From Manduca sexta (lineage: Eukaryota; Arthropoda; Insecta; Lepidoptera; Sphingidae): 64,000 nt of DNA. Shown here piece after piece: positions 1 to 12,457 of this stretch (positions are counted from its first letter, which is position 1; each line of letters opens with the position of its first letter). The stretch covers positions 5,774,609 to 5,838,608 of the forward strand of contig NC_051126.1 of NCBI RefSeq assembly GCF_014839805.1. Direction: 5' to 3'. Position numbers and translations under genes: made by a program. The notes beneath the pieces were generated by a model, which worked only from the letters and a program-made list of their open reading frames with translations, made no database searches and had not been told where the DNA came from.

Positions 1-526
1 TATATTGCTCACTTCCATGTATGTGATTACGATTTATGTTTTACTATTTAACTACAAGCTGTAAAATAAGGTCTGATTGACTTTTACTAAGGGATCAATT
101 AGGTATATCTATCTATTCTCATTCTCGTAAGTATATAACAACATCAACTTATAACATTATACTTACAATAGATAACGTGTTAATGTACGAGCAGCCCAAG
201 TTCTTGGGTGTAGACTGTAGTGTATAAAACAAGTAATGAAATGCAATCAATCTATTTGTGTTAACAAATTAGTATTCCGTAACAGATGTTTCTCTGTAAA
301 AACATTATTTACAGAATAATTACTTCCGTGAAACAGGCATAGCAGACGAAGCCTAACTTTTTCTATGGTTTTTTATAAGCGTATAATTAATTAGTTTTCG
401 AATTGTGATAACAAGATTTTAAATAGATCCTGTCAAGCATCCGTGTTACATTAATATTTTTTTATAACGCTTCGATGGATAAATTTATATCGCGATGTCC
501 CGTAATTATTAGCACAGCTGTTAGTA
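1..526. other. AT-rich non-coding stretch
   Basis: No gene, RNA or recognisable repeat is visible. All frames are broken by frequent stops and the composition is strongly AT-rich. Confidence 0.6.
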
Positions 527-790
527 GTGTCTAGTGAAGGCATGCCGCATGAGGTGTGCCGCGTGAAGCTTCGGGGCGCGAGCATTGGACAGCAGATACA
601 AATGCGGCACCGCAGCTCGTTATGCCGCGTACAGCCAACGCGCGGTGCGGCGGCGCGGCGCGGCGTTCACCGGTCACCCAATCGCGTCGCGTCAGTGCGA
701 GCGCCGCGTTTCCTGCTGGACTTCCGGTTAGCGGCGGCTTTAGGAATACCTCTGCGGCTTCGTAGATCGCGCGCGTGCCCATATAAATTT
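527..790. promoter_or_regulatory. CpG-rich patch, possible regulatory block
   Basis: A sharply bounded GC-rich, CpG-rich patch sits in AT-rich DNA, with runs such as GCGGTGCGGCGGCGCGGCG. Three overlapping frames on both strands stay open here (69 to 103 codons), but they read as low-complexity Arg/Ala-rich sequence without a domain, as expected where stop codons are rare. A TATAAA-like string near 782 and a TCAGT near 700 are weak promoter hints. It could be a regulatory element, a 5' untranslated exon, or simply a GC-rich island. Confidence 0.25.
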
Positions 791-1619
791 AATGCATCAT
801 GTTATATTGGCGTTTACATAATATTGTCATACAAATAAATATGAATTAGTTATATATTGCTTAATATTGCAGTTCCAGCATTAACGATTTTTATAGTAAG
901 TACTTATCATGAATGTAGTTGGGTTATTTGGGAAATTACCTAAAAAGGTATACAGTTTTGCAAGCTATATTGCTAAGGAGGCTACTCACACATATGTGCT
1001 TAGCGAACATTTAACGATTTTATGAAAGCATGTTATCTAATTCGTATATGGCCACCGATTTGCGCATTACGTTTCGTTTTTTACAATTCGGTAGTTACAG
1101 AGTATTGCCTAAAATTATTTTGAAAAAAAAAAATAGGGAAGTAAGTACATTGTAACCCTTGTCAAGTAGGACACCTATATTAAGCTGCGTTAGGTTATAA
1201 TTGGACGCTTTTATCACATTGGCGTTTTTCCTCAAATTTAATTTAAAAAGGCTGAAGATTTAATTACCATATTATAACTCGAAAATCTATTTAAAACAGT
1301 AAATAGTGAATTAAATTTAAGCAAATTCTTACACGGGCATAGTACGAACCTTTAAAGAAATGGCGAAATATAAGTATTCTGTTTGACGGCACCGTAAACT
1401 CATCTTACTTGTCGGAATTACTAACGCAAACCTTGGGAACAAGATGGCGTTTTGTTTTATTTTATTTTATTATATTTGGGAAACTTACAGCTAGTACAAC
1501 TCATAGAAAAAGAATACACTCAAAGAATTACAAGTTTCCACTACTAAACGTTGCAGGCAATGTTGTCAGGAAATAAAAATTTTAGCAGAATAGAAAGTTA
1601 TTAGAGTTAAGTATACTTA
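791..1619. other. AT-rich non-coding stretch
   Basis: No gene or repeat is recognised. There is a short ATTTT-rich run near 1455-1475. Confidence 0.55.
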
Positions 1620-1655
1620 AGGAGGGGTAACATCGTATACGATGTTACCCCTCCT
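1620..1655. repeat. Perfect 36-bp palindrome
   Basis: The 18-base arm AGGAGGGGTAACATCGTA is followed immediately by its exact reverse complement, with no spacer. The centre is GTATAC. The bases just outside do not pair, so the symmetry ends sharply. It could be the core of a palindromic miniature transposon, a decayed inverted-repeat element, or a dyad protein site. Perfect symmetry suggests a young or maintained structure. Confidence 0.9.
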
Positions 1656-3940
1656 ACGGTCTTACCCCGACATCACTTAATCTTGTGAGCAGGTGTGAAA
1701 ACATTAAAGCTTTATCTACTTCCAATACCTTTGTTCAATTAATTGACGTGTTCCTATTTGATAACTTTTAGGTGTCGTTAGCTGTTGTGTTTGCCGCTTA
1801 GTGTATTAATAATGCATTTGTGTTGCAAATTATGAGGTTCTCGCTTCGATTTCTAGGTCAAAACTCAAAACATATAAAATTGTGTCAGTCAAATAAAAGT
1901 GAATTGTCTGTGATTGAAATTTGTGCTTCTTAAGCCCATCGGCTTACCACCTGTCACATTATAAGAAGGAAATAAGCTCAGTGAAATGTATACTTACATA
2001 TTATACATATACATTTGGTCCTCTGCTTATTGACTCGGGGACAAAGTTTTAAGACGTAGTAGGAGCTTTACCATTGCCAAGATAAAAAGGAAATCACGTA
2101 TGTTAAAAAGCATGCATTTACATGTAAGTATGTTATTTAGGTATTCCTCCTTCAATTTGCGGCATTACAGCATATTTCAAGCCTAGCGTCATAGCCTCGT
2201 TGTTTTGTGTGTCAATATCTATTATCAAAATATTCGTTATTAATTTAATTTAAACATTTCAATACACGTAATGTACTACGCCCTTGGGCATGCGATGTGA
2301 CGCAAATAGTTGCTGCGCGTCGCGACATGTCACTACAAGTCATCGATATTGTTTAATTTTATAGACTACTTACCTGTATGTTATATCTGACTGTTAATAT
2401 TGGAGTTTGTAAAAATGACAGTTGTTATATAGAGTTATGACGATCTATGAATTCCTTTGGGTTTTCAAATATGAAATTACTAAGTTAGTCGTCTACCAGA
2501 ATTAAGGTCACGGACTTTCTTTAGAACATTATTATTATTTTTTATACTTACCTGTGATGTTTACAAAATTACAATATTATTTGGGCATTACAAAAATAAT
2601 ATCTATAGAATATTAATCAGAGACAATACAAGATTACGACGATCGCATGAGGTGACGTTATGTTATGAAATTAGAATTAGGCGTATGCCCAATGTCTATG
2701 ACCTTGCATAACATTTAATCTATCACACAATGCAATACAGGCAACTATGTAAATTAAATGATGAAATCTGACAATGACTCAAGCTTTAGTAAGTGGAGAT
2801 TACGCGTAACGTCTGCGGTATGGGTTACCTACCTATAATGACTAACTGGATTAATTAGGCTACCAGACGTTTGTGATTTATCGTTGTCTATTAAAAAGTA
2901 GATAAATCGCGTGTGAAAATATTATACTTACTTAAATGGATTGCGCAAGTTTCATTTTTACCAACCGTTATTGATTCCGTGCTACTAATTTTACTCAAGA
3001 CCTTGCATTTCATACCTAACTACGTAAATAATTGCACCAACCTTTATTTTATATTTCTTACATGTAAGTACGTACATGAGTGTTTTTAAAGTGTAATAAG
3101 TTAGTAACTAAAGCATTCATTCTAAAAAGTAATAAATCTGATAATTTGAGACTACTTAAGTAAAGCATTTGTGAATAATGTATAAATACTTACCTAATTA
3201 AATAAAAATGTAAAATCACTTAATTCAGACGTTACTAAATATAAATAGAGCATAAATACAAATTAGATTGTTTCCCAGGCGATTATGCGCGTGATCGTGA
3301 GTACCGGGCAGGTGAAATGAATTCTAATTAGGTATGCACAATATAATAGAACACTGTGCAATGTCCTATGTATCTTATATCTATACAATACTTATATTGT
3401 AGTTTCTATTTTTATATTTGCCCATACAGGAAGATATATAAGCACTTACTAACAATATGTTTGTTATGTTAGTAAGGTCGTTTTGAGAACATCGCAACTG
3501 ATTTTAAGAGAATTCATGTTTAAGATTTGATTTGTACTTTTAAATTATCATGATTGGTTGATTTTTGTGGTCGCAGAAATATTTTTTGTTTTTTTCTTGT
3601 TCAATGGTTGAATGTTCAAAATGAAGACGTTCACTAAAACCTATTTTTTTCCTATAAACATTTTAATCGATGTTTTAAATAATCAGTTTTATCTATATTT
3701 TACTAAAATAATTAAATTTACTGCATATAATAAAAAACAATGATTATACTTAATTTAGAAAGCAAGGCCTCTTATTAGGCATTTCGACTTCTTTACTATG
3801 TGCAATTTAATAGAACTTTATGGCTTAAAATGTTTAAATGAATATGATATATTCATTCACTCAACGTCCTAAAATTTGGTTTCCGATCCGTCGGACGAAA
3901 GAAATAAATGTTAAGTATAATTGATATTACTTTGACATGT
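1656..3940. other. AT-rich non-coding stretch
   Basis: No gene is visible. One slightly GC-richer, complex patch at about 2275-2350 (CCCTTGGGCATGCG, then GCGTCGCGACATG) could be regulatory, but nothing in it is diagnostic. The rest is AT-rich with scattered AAGTAAGTA/TACTTAC words. Confidence 0.5.
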
Positions 3941-4025
3941 TATTATTTTATTTTATTTTGCACTTTATATACATAATAAGTATATCGGCGGACTTAATGC
4001 CAAAGGCATTCTCTCCCAGTCATTA
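3941..4025. mobile_element. Lepidopteran retroelement 3'-end fragment
   Basis: An ATTTT-rich start leads into GGCGGACTTAATGCCAAAGG and then CATTCTCTCCCAGTCA. From memory this core marks a dispersed moth and butterfly repeat, probably the end of a non-LTR retrotransposon. Only the terminal 85 bases or so are present and no coding part remains. The class and strand are uncertain. Confidence 0.5.
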
Positions 4026-4192
4026 TTTTTTTTACAAATAGCAAATTTTTTTTATACCATGATCAATTTGCAGTCAATAAGCTTTAATTTTAAAATCAGT
4101 GATCTTATTAATTACCTATAGCTTTTTACCAATATTAAACTATATTTATTTAAGTTTTTAACCTTTCAGCTTCTAGTTCAGCCAAAGGTGTG

Positions 4193-4245
4193 TTGATAAC
4201 CGAATATTCGGCTTCGGCCAGAAATCGACCTTCGTTCGGACACTA
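4193..4245. repeat. CCGAATATTCGGCTTCGGCC-type repeat
   Basis: Overlapping short palindromes (CCGAATATTCGG, TTCGGCTTCGGCC, then GACCTTCGTTCGG) form a self-complementary motif array. I recall similar (TTCGGCCGAA)-type repeats in insect genomes, but the family is not certain. Confidence 0.35.
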
Positions 4246-5570
4246 TGCAAATTACTGATTATTGACCATCAGGATTAATCAAGATAGTTAGAACAAGTGT
4301 CAATAACATAATGGATCAATTTTTTGACGGTAGTAATTAATAAAAATTTAGGAATGGCAATAAATACCTACATATCCTAATCATAGTCTTGGGAGTACAT
4401 TGTAGCTTTAAGTTATAATATTTTAATTGTTATAATCCTAGTGTTAAGTCTGCTGGAAAACTTAATAAATAAATATAAAACGCCGCCGGTAAATTCCCGA
4501 AGGTAGCGCTTTTTGGTTAGGTATTAACATTATTACTGTAAAAAAAATGTGAGAATAGAATTATAATATCTTCTCGCAGCACTTCATATATTTTATTTTA
4601 TCACAGACACACTTATTCTATCACCAAAAAAAAGAAAAAGAAAATAATATTTCATTGCTAGGCATAAGTTAACATATTAGTACAATAACTAATAAATAAA
4701 GTCATACGTCTGGGAGCAAGTTAGGTGCAATACTTATATACTTTTATTATAAAAGTGTATAAGATGAATGGAGACAATTATTTTAAATAGTCTAGAATGA
4801 AAACCTATTATTGCAAAATTCTCGCCCACATGTAGGCAGGTTTCTACCACCTACGATGTCTGCTCCCAAAATGTATATGGTCAAATTGTTTTATTTCTCA
4901 TACCTATTTCAGTTTAATATGTAAAGAAAATTTAGCAATAAAAATATGTTTAGGAATATGTAAAATCATATTTTGTGTACGGTTTAATTTTTATGTCGAA
5001 ATTCGTGCCGAATGCTAAAGGTACATACATAATTTGGCTCTCGTGCTAATCAAATGGACTGTCAATTAAAATCAATCACGTAGGTTGTGTATGTAAGTAC
5101 TTATCATTTAGACCTAGCCATTGTAAATAAAGGCTGACGAGTGCAGATCAAAGATAATATTTTGCGACTTAACTTCTACAACTTTATTAAGAAATAATAG
5201 GATTTCGGTATTTTTATACCAAAACTAGTTATTTCCATCCCTAAATAACTCAAATTTTGTTGTAAACATAACCTCTTCTTTAAATTAAAATGTTATTTTG
5301 TGTGAGTTTTGCGTTTGTACTGACTTAAGTAACTTTACAATTTTTTTCAGAAAAGTAATAATACATTACATAATGTTCACATACTATTGAAAACCAGGAA
5401 AAACAAAAAGACTCAACTTACCCATCGTTTTTATGAATTAGTAAACTGTCACCGCAGATAACTTATATAGCCCATAAAATCAATAGGATATATTTACAAT
5501 CTATTTAAAATCACCATATTTTGAATATTTGAGGTAGATAAGTTGAATTTGACCGAGTTTTATAAATCGC
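4246..5570. other. AT-rich non-coding stretch
   Basis: No gene or named repeat is visible. An octamer-like TATGCAAAT lies at the left edge (4246-4254). A hairpin of the type ATACTTTTATTATAAAAGTGTAT lies near 4739-4760. Confidence 0.5.
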
Positions 5571-5830
5571 TAATAAAGACGCGAGCGCGATCAGCTGTGC
5601 GTGGAGAGCGTACCGGCACACACTTCTCCCTCGAGCGCTACCCACAGACTGACGTTTCGTTACGTTTGTTTCTCGCCCGACATTCGATTCATGCGTCCGA
5701 TATTCATTTTCGTCGAGTTGTCGCATACAGAGGCCAGAGACGCCTTTTTTTCCCGCTAGGGCAAGAGCGGTTGCCCGCTGGTTGTGGTCTTCGATCATTG
5801 TTTGAATTTTGAGTGGGTGGTTCCGTTTCC
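5571..5830. promoter_or_regulatory. GC-rich block, possible regulatory element
   Basis: A complex GC-richer block contains GCGAGCGCGATCAGCTG and CCCTCGAGCGCTACCC. Frames of 89 codons (plus) and 139 codons (minus, 5511-5930) run through it. The 139-codon frame is the longest in the window, but it has no recognisable domain and its ends lie in AT-rich non-coding-like sequence. I treat it as a chance frame over a possible cis-regulatory block. Confidence 0.25.
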
Positions 5831-6002
5831 GATTCGACTGCAATGATTTACTAGAGTTTTCCACTTCAACGATTTGTTTTACAAATAAGTACTTATAGTG
5901 GCTACTTATGTTACTAAATACCTTCATCATAGCAAAATGTAGTAAATAATAAAAATAATTTCGAACAAATTAAGTACTTGAATATACAACACTTCTTAAA
6001 AT

Positions 6003-6038
6003 GTACATGCATAGGTCGTAGACCTATGCAACATGTAC
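6003..6038. repeat. Short hairpin
   Basis: Arms TGCATAGGTC and GACCTATGCA are separated by GTA. The pairing resumes outside as GTACA against TGTAC across a 3-nt bulge. The stem is about 15 bp. Function is unknown; it may be a decayed miniature element. Confidence 0.7.
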
Positions 6039-6425
6039 TACAAATGCTTACAATAATTTTATAATTTGAATACTTATTATGGAGATACATTTTCCTTATT
6101 TATTTATTTTCTAATCTCATGAGTCATTTTTTTGCCAAAAAGTTATGCAGTATACTACACAGTTAGTATAAAAATACTTAAGAATTTAAATGAAAATAGT
6201 TATTATTAATTTTTATTTACAATCAAACAAAACTTTTGAGATCGTATAGTTCTAATATAATTTTTTAAATATTATTTATCCCGTGTATATAAAATCCAAA
6301 TGTACCTAAACGTGTGAAAACCCATTACGTATAGTTTTGTGCATTTCAAGAAAAGTAAGTATTTTAAATAATTTTACCTTTATGCGTTAAGTATAGGAAA
6401 ATTGGTCTGTAGCCTATATTACTCC

Positions 6426-6717
6426 ATGCAGGGCTTTACCGTGAAATAGTATCATAACTTTCTATTTCTGCCGCCAAGCAGCAGTGTGAAGTCACTGTTG
6501 TGTTCCGGTTTGAAGGGCATTGTAGCCAGTGTAACTAAGTATTTGACATAACAAGATTTAATATCACATGTCTCAGAATGGCGATCGCAGTGGAATGCCA
6601 AACAATGCTTTGTAATTCAAGGTGTTGGATGGTGTTTCTACTGTTTATGGGCAGTAGTATCGCTTACCATCAGGCGAACGGCAAGCTCGTCTCGTCATTG
6701 AAAGCATTAAAAAAAAC
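6426..6717 (+). mobile_element. Lepidopteran non-LTR retroelement/SINE-like copy
   Basis: It carries TTCTATTTCTGCCGCCAAGC, GTTGTGTTCCGGTTTGAAGG, then TTTATGGGCAGTAGTATCGC and CATCAGGCGAACGGCAAGCT, ending in CTCGTC and an A-rich tail. This is the order of a very common moth and butterfly element with a CACTTACCATCAGG...GCTCGTC end. It aligns by eye with 43440-43795 in the same orientation. The 87-codon frame at 6578-6841 lies inside it and is fortuitous. Confidence 0.75.
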
Positions 6718-7791
6718 GTCGGGAACATATGTATATGTATACCTACTGTTCTCTGCAGATCTTTGCATGCACGAATTATATTTGGTTTATACTTTCCTTT
6801 GCAGTAATACTAATATTCTATGGAATAATTATTTTAATTAATATAGTAGGTTATTAGTTACCGTGTTTCGTGTTTTTTGGGCCCGTGTGATCAGAACTTA
6901 TTAGCAGAAAATAACACACTAACACAAGTTAGGAGGATGTTTCATAATGCATATATCTATTCATATGATATAGTTAGATTTTTACTTATTATACTTTTAT
7001 CATGGATATTAAAGATACATTTATCATTAAATACTTACTTATTATGTAGATAAATATCATAGTCTCGTTTCTGTTTTTGTTGTAAACCGTTGCAGAAGAA
7101 TTACACTTAAGCAAATATTATTAAATTAATATTAAATTTTTTATTGCTGTTGCTGTACTTATGGATGGTATATTTTTTTTGTAAATATGGTAATTATTTT
7201 ATTAGATTGCATAAAATATTCACTATCAGGTTTAAAATTATTTGAGTCGTATGTAAGTAGTAAGTAGGGTGTGTCTGTACTTATAAAATAGAATTATCCC
7301 TCGAAATCGGAAAAAGTCAGCAAAGTAATGTAGTCAATTACTATTAATAAATGTTCACTTAACTTCTACACACCTGAGAGGGCTAGGAACAGCAAAGTTT
7401 GCGAAAACAAAGGGGAGTGGTAAATTAGGGGAATTCTGTAGCGCACAATAAATGTGCCAGATGTTTCGGATCGTTTCCTAACAACCTAATTACAATGGAT
7501 ATTTTCTACTTTTCTCATCTACTTACTTACCCGTTGTAATTTGGGATTGCCGATGTTATTGTTTCGTTATTGTCTGAACACCTGTTGGTCATGTTTCGAA
7601 ATATTATCTGCGATAATCCGAAACAGATGTTTCAGCTATTTATGTTCAATTTATTTCTTAGACAAAGGGATAATTAACAAAGCTAATATTCTTCAGAACT
7701 TTACTATTGGTAATGAGGATTACATTGTTTTCAATTTCTAATCAGTTAACCTAGTTAATTTATTCGTACTAGTCACTATTTGATTATAATA
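6718..7791. other. AT-rich non-coding stretch
   Basis: No gene or named repeat is recognised. The 66-codon frame at 7541-7741 has no recognisable motif. Confidence 0.5.
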
Positions 7792-7941
7792 ACGGGTGAA
7801 AGGCTAATTGACTTGAGCGACATTTTTTTGCGACACTAAGTTTCATACATTTTCAAAATCAGCACTTTGTTCTATGTTTTTTTTAAACGAATTATTTTTT
7901 TTCGAAAAAAATGTCGCTAAGTCAATTAGCCTTTCAACCGT
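7792..7941. mobile_element. Fold-back miniature transposon (MITE-like)
   Basis: Terminal arms of about 40 bp are inverted: the left begins ACGGGTGAAAGGCTAATTGA and the reverse complement of the right begins ACGGTTGAAAGGCTAATTGA. Both continue through a GCGACATTTTTTT segment. The 70-bp AT-rich interior is non-coding. No clear target-site duplication is seen, so the superfamily is open. It is the size of a non-autonomous DNA element. Confidence 0.75.
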
Positions 7942-9229
7942 CGATATATTATCAAAGCTTAGGTAATAAGTACCCACACAATAGCTACGCATGTGACACA
8001 AATATTATGTTCATTTTAGGTGATCATTCTATACTTTTTAAAGTGACTAAACTTTCTCCCAAGTCCGTCATTAAATTATATAGCTAGCAAAAATGATGTA
8101 TTATGAAACATTAAACAGATGTTGCGGCGCAGCTTTGATCCCTGATATAATGACATTTCACGCTCTAATATGTTTTTTTAATACATCAACACATTGGCGG
8201 TTAGCGTTATTAGCAACAATGGCAGGTGGACGCCAGGGGTCCGCTAATTCGACCAATATTTATTCGCAAGATGGCGCCGCCACAAATCGTTGGCCATTAT
8301 GAACAACATTTGGCGAAGGTGGTTTCGGTAATGTATATGGCACCTAAATAATTTATACTGTAAACTTAGCCAGGTGTCTTTGTTCCGACCGATAACGAAG
8401 GCTAACAAAGATACTTATTAAATTATCAAAGCTGTTAGTAGCGAATTTTATGTTTAGTTAAGCTATATATTCTGCTGTTTAGGCTTTCCATTTTTGTTAT
8501 GTTTGTGATAATTATTACTTACATTTTACGTACGTTTTTTCACTCCATACTTATTAAAGACTCATTTATTAACAAATTCAAATACAAGATTTTGCTTTAG
8601 AATAAAATACAGTATTTAAAATATATGTTAAATTTGAGGTTTTACAAAAAGGTAAATGTGTCGAACCTCGAGTTTTCACAACATACCTATCGGTTTTTAG
8701 TATGAGTATTTATCTTAAAAAAAAACTATCTATCTTCTGTAAACACTGAATTTCTTTGCGCAAGTAATTCATAGAGCTGCAGATGACGGATTCACGCGGG
8801 TGATTTAAACTTTCTACGTATTCTGTTGAAAATACTATAAAGCGGATTGTATCATTATGTAGCGACTAGCGATCCCTACCATATGGCGCACCATGAAGGC
8901 AGCCCGGGCGTATTATCAAAAATTTGTTAATCTACTCAAAACAGCCAGTCACTCCGGCTGATGTTTGCACCTTGTTCCCCTCCTACTATTTCCCCCGGTC
9001 AGGAAGGAAATAGCATTGTTGGTTGTTTAAAAGCATACGACTTTAAACAAAACTTTTTGATTCATTTGGTTTTTTAAATGACTCATAAAATGTCTGACTA
9101 AATGAAACTTATAGTAACTACTAGACCCTTTTTAAGCAAAAGATATGGTTTATCCCAGAATCTACACAATATGTTAGTTTTAGCCACCCCAGTCTCTCCA
9201 CCCTTTGATACTTAATGACCCTAGTATTG
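7942..9229. other. AT-rich non-coding stretch
   Basis: No gene is recognised. A complex patch near 8870-8990 (CCATATGGCGCACCATGAAG) might be regulatory. The 69-codon frame at 8093-8302 has no domain. Confidence 0.5.
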
Positions 9230-9525
9230 GCGAAAGCGCAGGTGTGCCTCGGAAGCGGTCAATATTTAAAGAGGATACCAACTGGCCGCTTCACATAATT
9301 TGGACAAATCGATTTAGATCAGGCGGCGCTTTTGTGTCGTGATTTAGTAGCACAGACAAATTGGGCCTGCCATATCGACCCGTGATCGATACTCCGTAAG
9401 CATATGTAGTACGGACGGCGAAGGCGGCAATTACTACGATTCGGAAAGTAAACGATCCCTAATTTCGTCCAGTCAATCTGGAAAGGGCAATTATTAAGGG
9501 CTCGATGCGTCCGGCCTCTTGCAAT
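9230..9525. promoter_or_regulatory. Complex GC-richer block, candidate enhancer
   Basis: About 300 bases of high-complexity sequence contain dyad-like words such as ATCGACCCGTGATCGAT (9375-9391), flanked by AT-rich DNA. A 72-codon minus-strand frame crosses it without recognisable protein features. This texture is typical of conserved non-coding DNA in insects, but conservation cannot be tested here. Confidence 0.25.
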
Positions 9526-9939
9526 AAATACGTACATACTTATGTGTTTATATATTTATACATATGAATTAACATGCTTTAATAATTTTATGGTTAACAT
9601 AAGTACTTGAGTACTAATGCTCACAATAAACTTTGATAATTAAATAATTTGGTTTCTTGCTGTGGATTTATTTAATTGATGACTTTAAAAACAAAACTTT
9701 TTGTTTGTTTCAACGCGAACAAGCAAATGTAAATGTCAATCAAATCCGTCTTTTAGCTGTGTAATGTTACCGACGGAAAAAATTAAGGATAAACGCTGTG
9801 TCAAATATGCAAAACAAAATAAACATCAGGATCTGTATACTAAAGTCAAAATGTTAATAACACAATTCTATATACCACATTGAGTAATATAGGCACATAA
9901 GATATCATTGTACTAGATATAGCTGCAATAATAAATTAA

Positions 9940-10320
9940 TACTATTAGACGCGGCACGCCAAACGCCGGCGCTAAATTAATACATGCATCACGAACCTAC
10001 CCCTATTACATAAGACTGAGAAACAATCTCACGGCACCTGTACGATTGCGAAGACAAGTGAATCATTATGCATACTCGAAGGTGATTCATACAAATTACA
10101 CCACGTTACACACGTATCGTAAAATGGCTAAAAAAGATAGCACGTGTCTATCGTATAACAAACTCGCTAACGTCTGAAAAAACTGCAGCGCTTTATGTAG
10201 TGAATAATGACCGCTGCTCATGTCGTATGAAAAAATGTCTGGCAACGTAGCTCTGCGTTGCATTTACTGACGGTGATGAATGTCTTTATTTCGGCGAGTC
10301 TCGACATTCTGTGTTTGGAT
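9940..10320. promoter_or_regulatory. Complex block, candidate regulatory DNA
   Basis: It contains GACGCGGCACGCCAAACGCC (9949-9968), an E-box CACGTG near 10142 and a GGCAACGTAGCTCTGCGTTG dyad near 10241. It has no open frame of note and no transposon signature. The call is from texture only. Confidence 0.22.
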
Positions 10321-10699
10321 TAGAGTTATGTATGCTGGAAATGTGCTTCAATGTAACGCTTTTGCGATTTGTACATAAGAATTTTAATTTCATGATTTAA
10401 GCTTGTTTTACTTAGTTTAGAAATTGAAACAATTCATAATTGCTATAAAGGATTATTTTTTCTTGTCAATTATTAAATTAATTAATTATTAAATATTTTT
10501 TGTCATAAAAACTTAAATATATACAGAAATAATGACTGTATACAAATAGTCTACAAACAGTAAGAAAACATGCTACAACCCCATTAACGTAGTAATATTG
10601 AGTTTTATTAAAATTACCATATTTAATTTATGTCAAGGAATGAATAGATTAAATATTAAATTAATTTCACGTAAAAATTTAAACTAACAAAACCCTTTG
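10321..10699. other. AT-rich non-coding stretch
   Basis: Nothing is recognised; very AT-rich. Confidence 0.55.
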
Positions 10700-10905
10700 A
10701 TATTAAATTGCGGGGCTAGTAGTTATTTACAAGCCGACTTAATGGGGCGTTATAGGGGTGCGTGACCTACCGTTGGACGCAATTATTTTATTGCCTAGCG
10801 CGTGTTTCGTTTCGTTAGGTTCTCCAGCGACCATTAGCCATACTTACATTAGCCTACTTTATAGTCGACTGCCGACGAAGCACTAATGTAAAACATATTT
10901 AGGTA
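10700..10905. promoter_or_regulatory. Complex block with homeodomain-like words, candidate enhancer
   Basis: It includes GCAATTATTTTATTGCC (TTTATTG and TAATT-type words within an imperfect dyad), TAATGGGGCGTTATAGGGG and AGTCGACTGCCGACG. The surroundings are AT-rich. Homeodomain-like words are common by chance, so the call rests mainly on the compositional contrast. Confidence 0.25.
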
Positions 10906-12457
10906 ATTTTAGTAATTACGTCCGTAATAAAGCACTGTGCTATAAATAGCGAATAGTTTATGATTGGTATGAACAAGTTATATAAGCATTGCGGAATCAC
11001 TTAAAATATGATTATTATTGCAACTATTTCTGTTTAAATACGTATTTTGAAATATATATAAATACACGAAGGCGAATACTTCATGGACTTAACGCGCAAT
11101 CTTAAGAATATTGACTACAAAATGAAAATATGGTTCGTGAAATTCTTATAGGTAGGCATTTCGAAAGAAAAAAATAAAGGGAAACTAAAGAAAAGTTTAC
11201 TTCAATGAGAGGTCTACTTTTAAACAAGTGAAAAGGATTTTGGGCGGTTTTATAAACGCATCTGAACGCATATGAAACGAGGAACTTAGCGGGTAAAATA
11301 TTCCTTTGGATGTGCAAAATTGCACTTACAGAGAAGTAAGTATTAAGAATTAATTGGGCTCAGAGTGTGTAAGTTTGGTTCAAACTCTTTATCACTTATT
11401 TAATGTACAACAACATGACACGTGGAAGACATATTTAATAGATATTCAATCTCTAACGCGAGATAATAGGGAATTAAATGTTGAGGCGATTATAATCATA
11501 GAAGAGCGAATGAATCTGGGAACACGTCAAGAAACCCTTTTGATCTGTGGTAAAGTAAAATAATGTTATGGGGTATATATAAATATTAAATATATTATAT
11601 CTATTTTTCATTCTTGCAAAAAATTCGTCTCGAAATATTTTAATATTATTTCCAACATCTAAGACTAGCTACTGAAGACAAGCCTATGAGATACGAAAAG
11701 AATTTTCTAAAAAACACGAACAAATTCAAAAGGTCATTGACATCAAATGTTGTTTATGTTGTTATTTGCGTCGAAATCCTCCCCAATCAGCACCATTATA
11801 TTTCTCGTTCGTTTTGTCGGGCTAATCTTGAAAGGGGAAGTTCTCCGAATAATATCCCGAGGGTATCGGCCAGTGCAATGTTTCGAACACGCAACCGGTC
11901 AAAATCCTGTCATGTTTTGAATACAAGTATGTGGAATCGTAAAGTAGTCATCATCACAACACCTATTACATACAGAAGATACAGTATTGGTAGATTAGTT
12001 TTTCTTTTCTACAAGTTATGCTGTTTTATAAGGCGACGTAACCTCTAAAGCTTTTCGTTCAGAGCAATACCATTGACATAATTTATTATTTATTATGAGT
12101 TATAACCATTACGTATAAACTTAAAATTACGATATTATAAATTATAATTAGAAAACATTGCGTGCGCTGTACAAAAGTTAAATTCCATTTAAATTTTAGC
12201 TACCAAAATAGTAAATAATAATATTTAGGCAGCTAAAGCATCCGTACCGTTATGTCGGGAAATTCAGAATCCAATTATTTCATTTTATTTTCGTTCTCGT
12301 TTCTATTTTCCTTAGTTCAACAGTTATGTGGACTGTTTTAGTTTTCTTGTTCTATAATATGCATATCGAGTAGATCGTGTTTAAAAAACTTAGTAACAAT
12401 AATAGATAAAACGGTCCAACGAAGAGTTAAACTACCAAAATCTAGGAGAAATGTTAT
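10906..12457. other. Non-coding stretch with one complex patch
   Basis: Mostly AT-rich. The patch at 11760-11960 is more complex (CCCGAGGGTATCGGCCAGTG) and accounts for the 120-codon frame at 11686-12048, which has no recognisable domain and skewed composition. I do not call it a gene. Confidence 0.45.

Noticed and set aside
5511..5930. 139-codon minus-strand frame, the longest in the window
   Set aside because: No domain, no homologue I recognise, and it runs from AT-rich non-coding-like DNA through a stop-poor GC-rich block.
6578..6841. 87-codon frame with a hydrophobic segment, similar to the frame at 43625-43891
   Set aside because: The similarity comes from the repeated retroelement both frames lie in. 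The shared part is the element's non-coding 3' region.
11686..12048. 120-codon plus frame
   Set aside because: Low-quality composition, no domain, and stop-free only because of a complex GC-richer patch.
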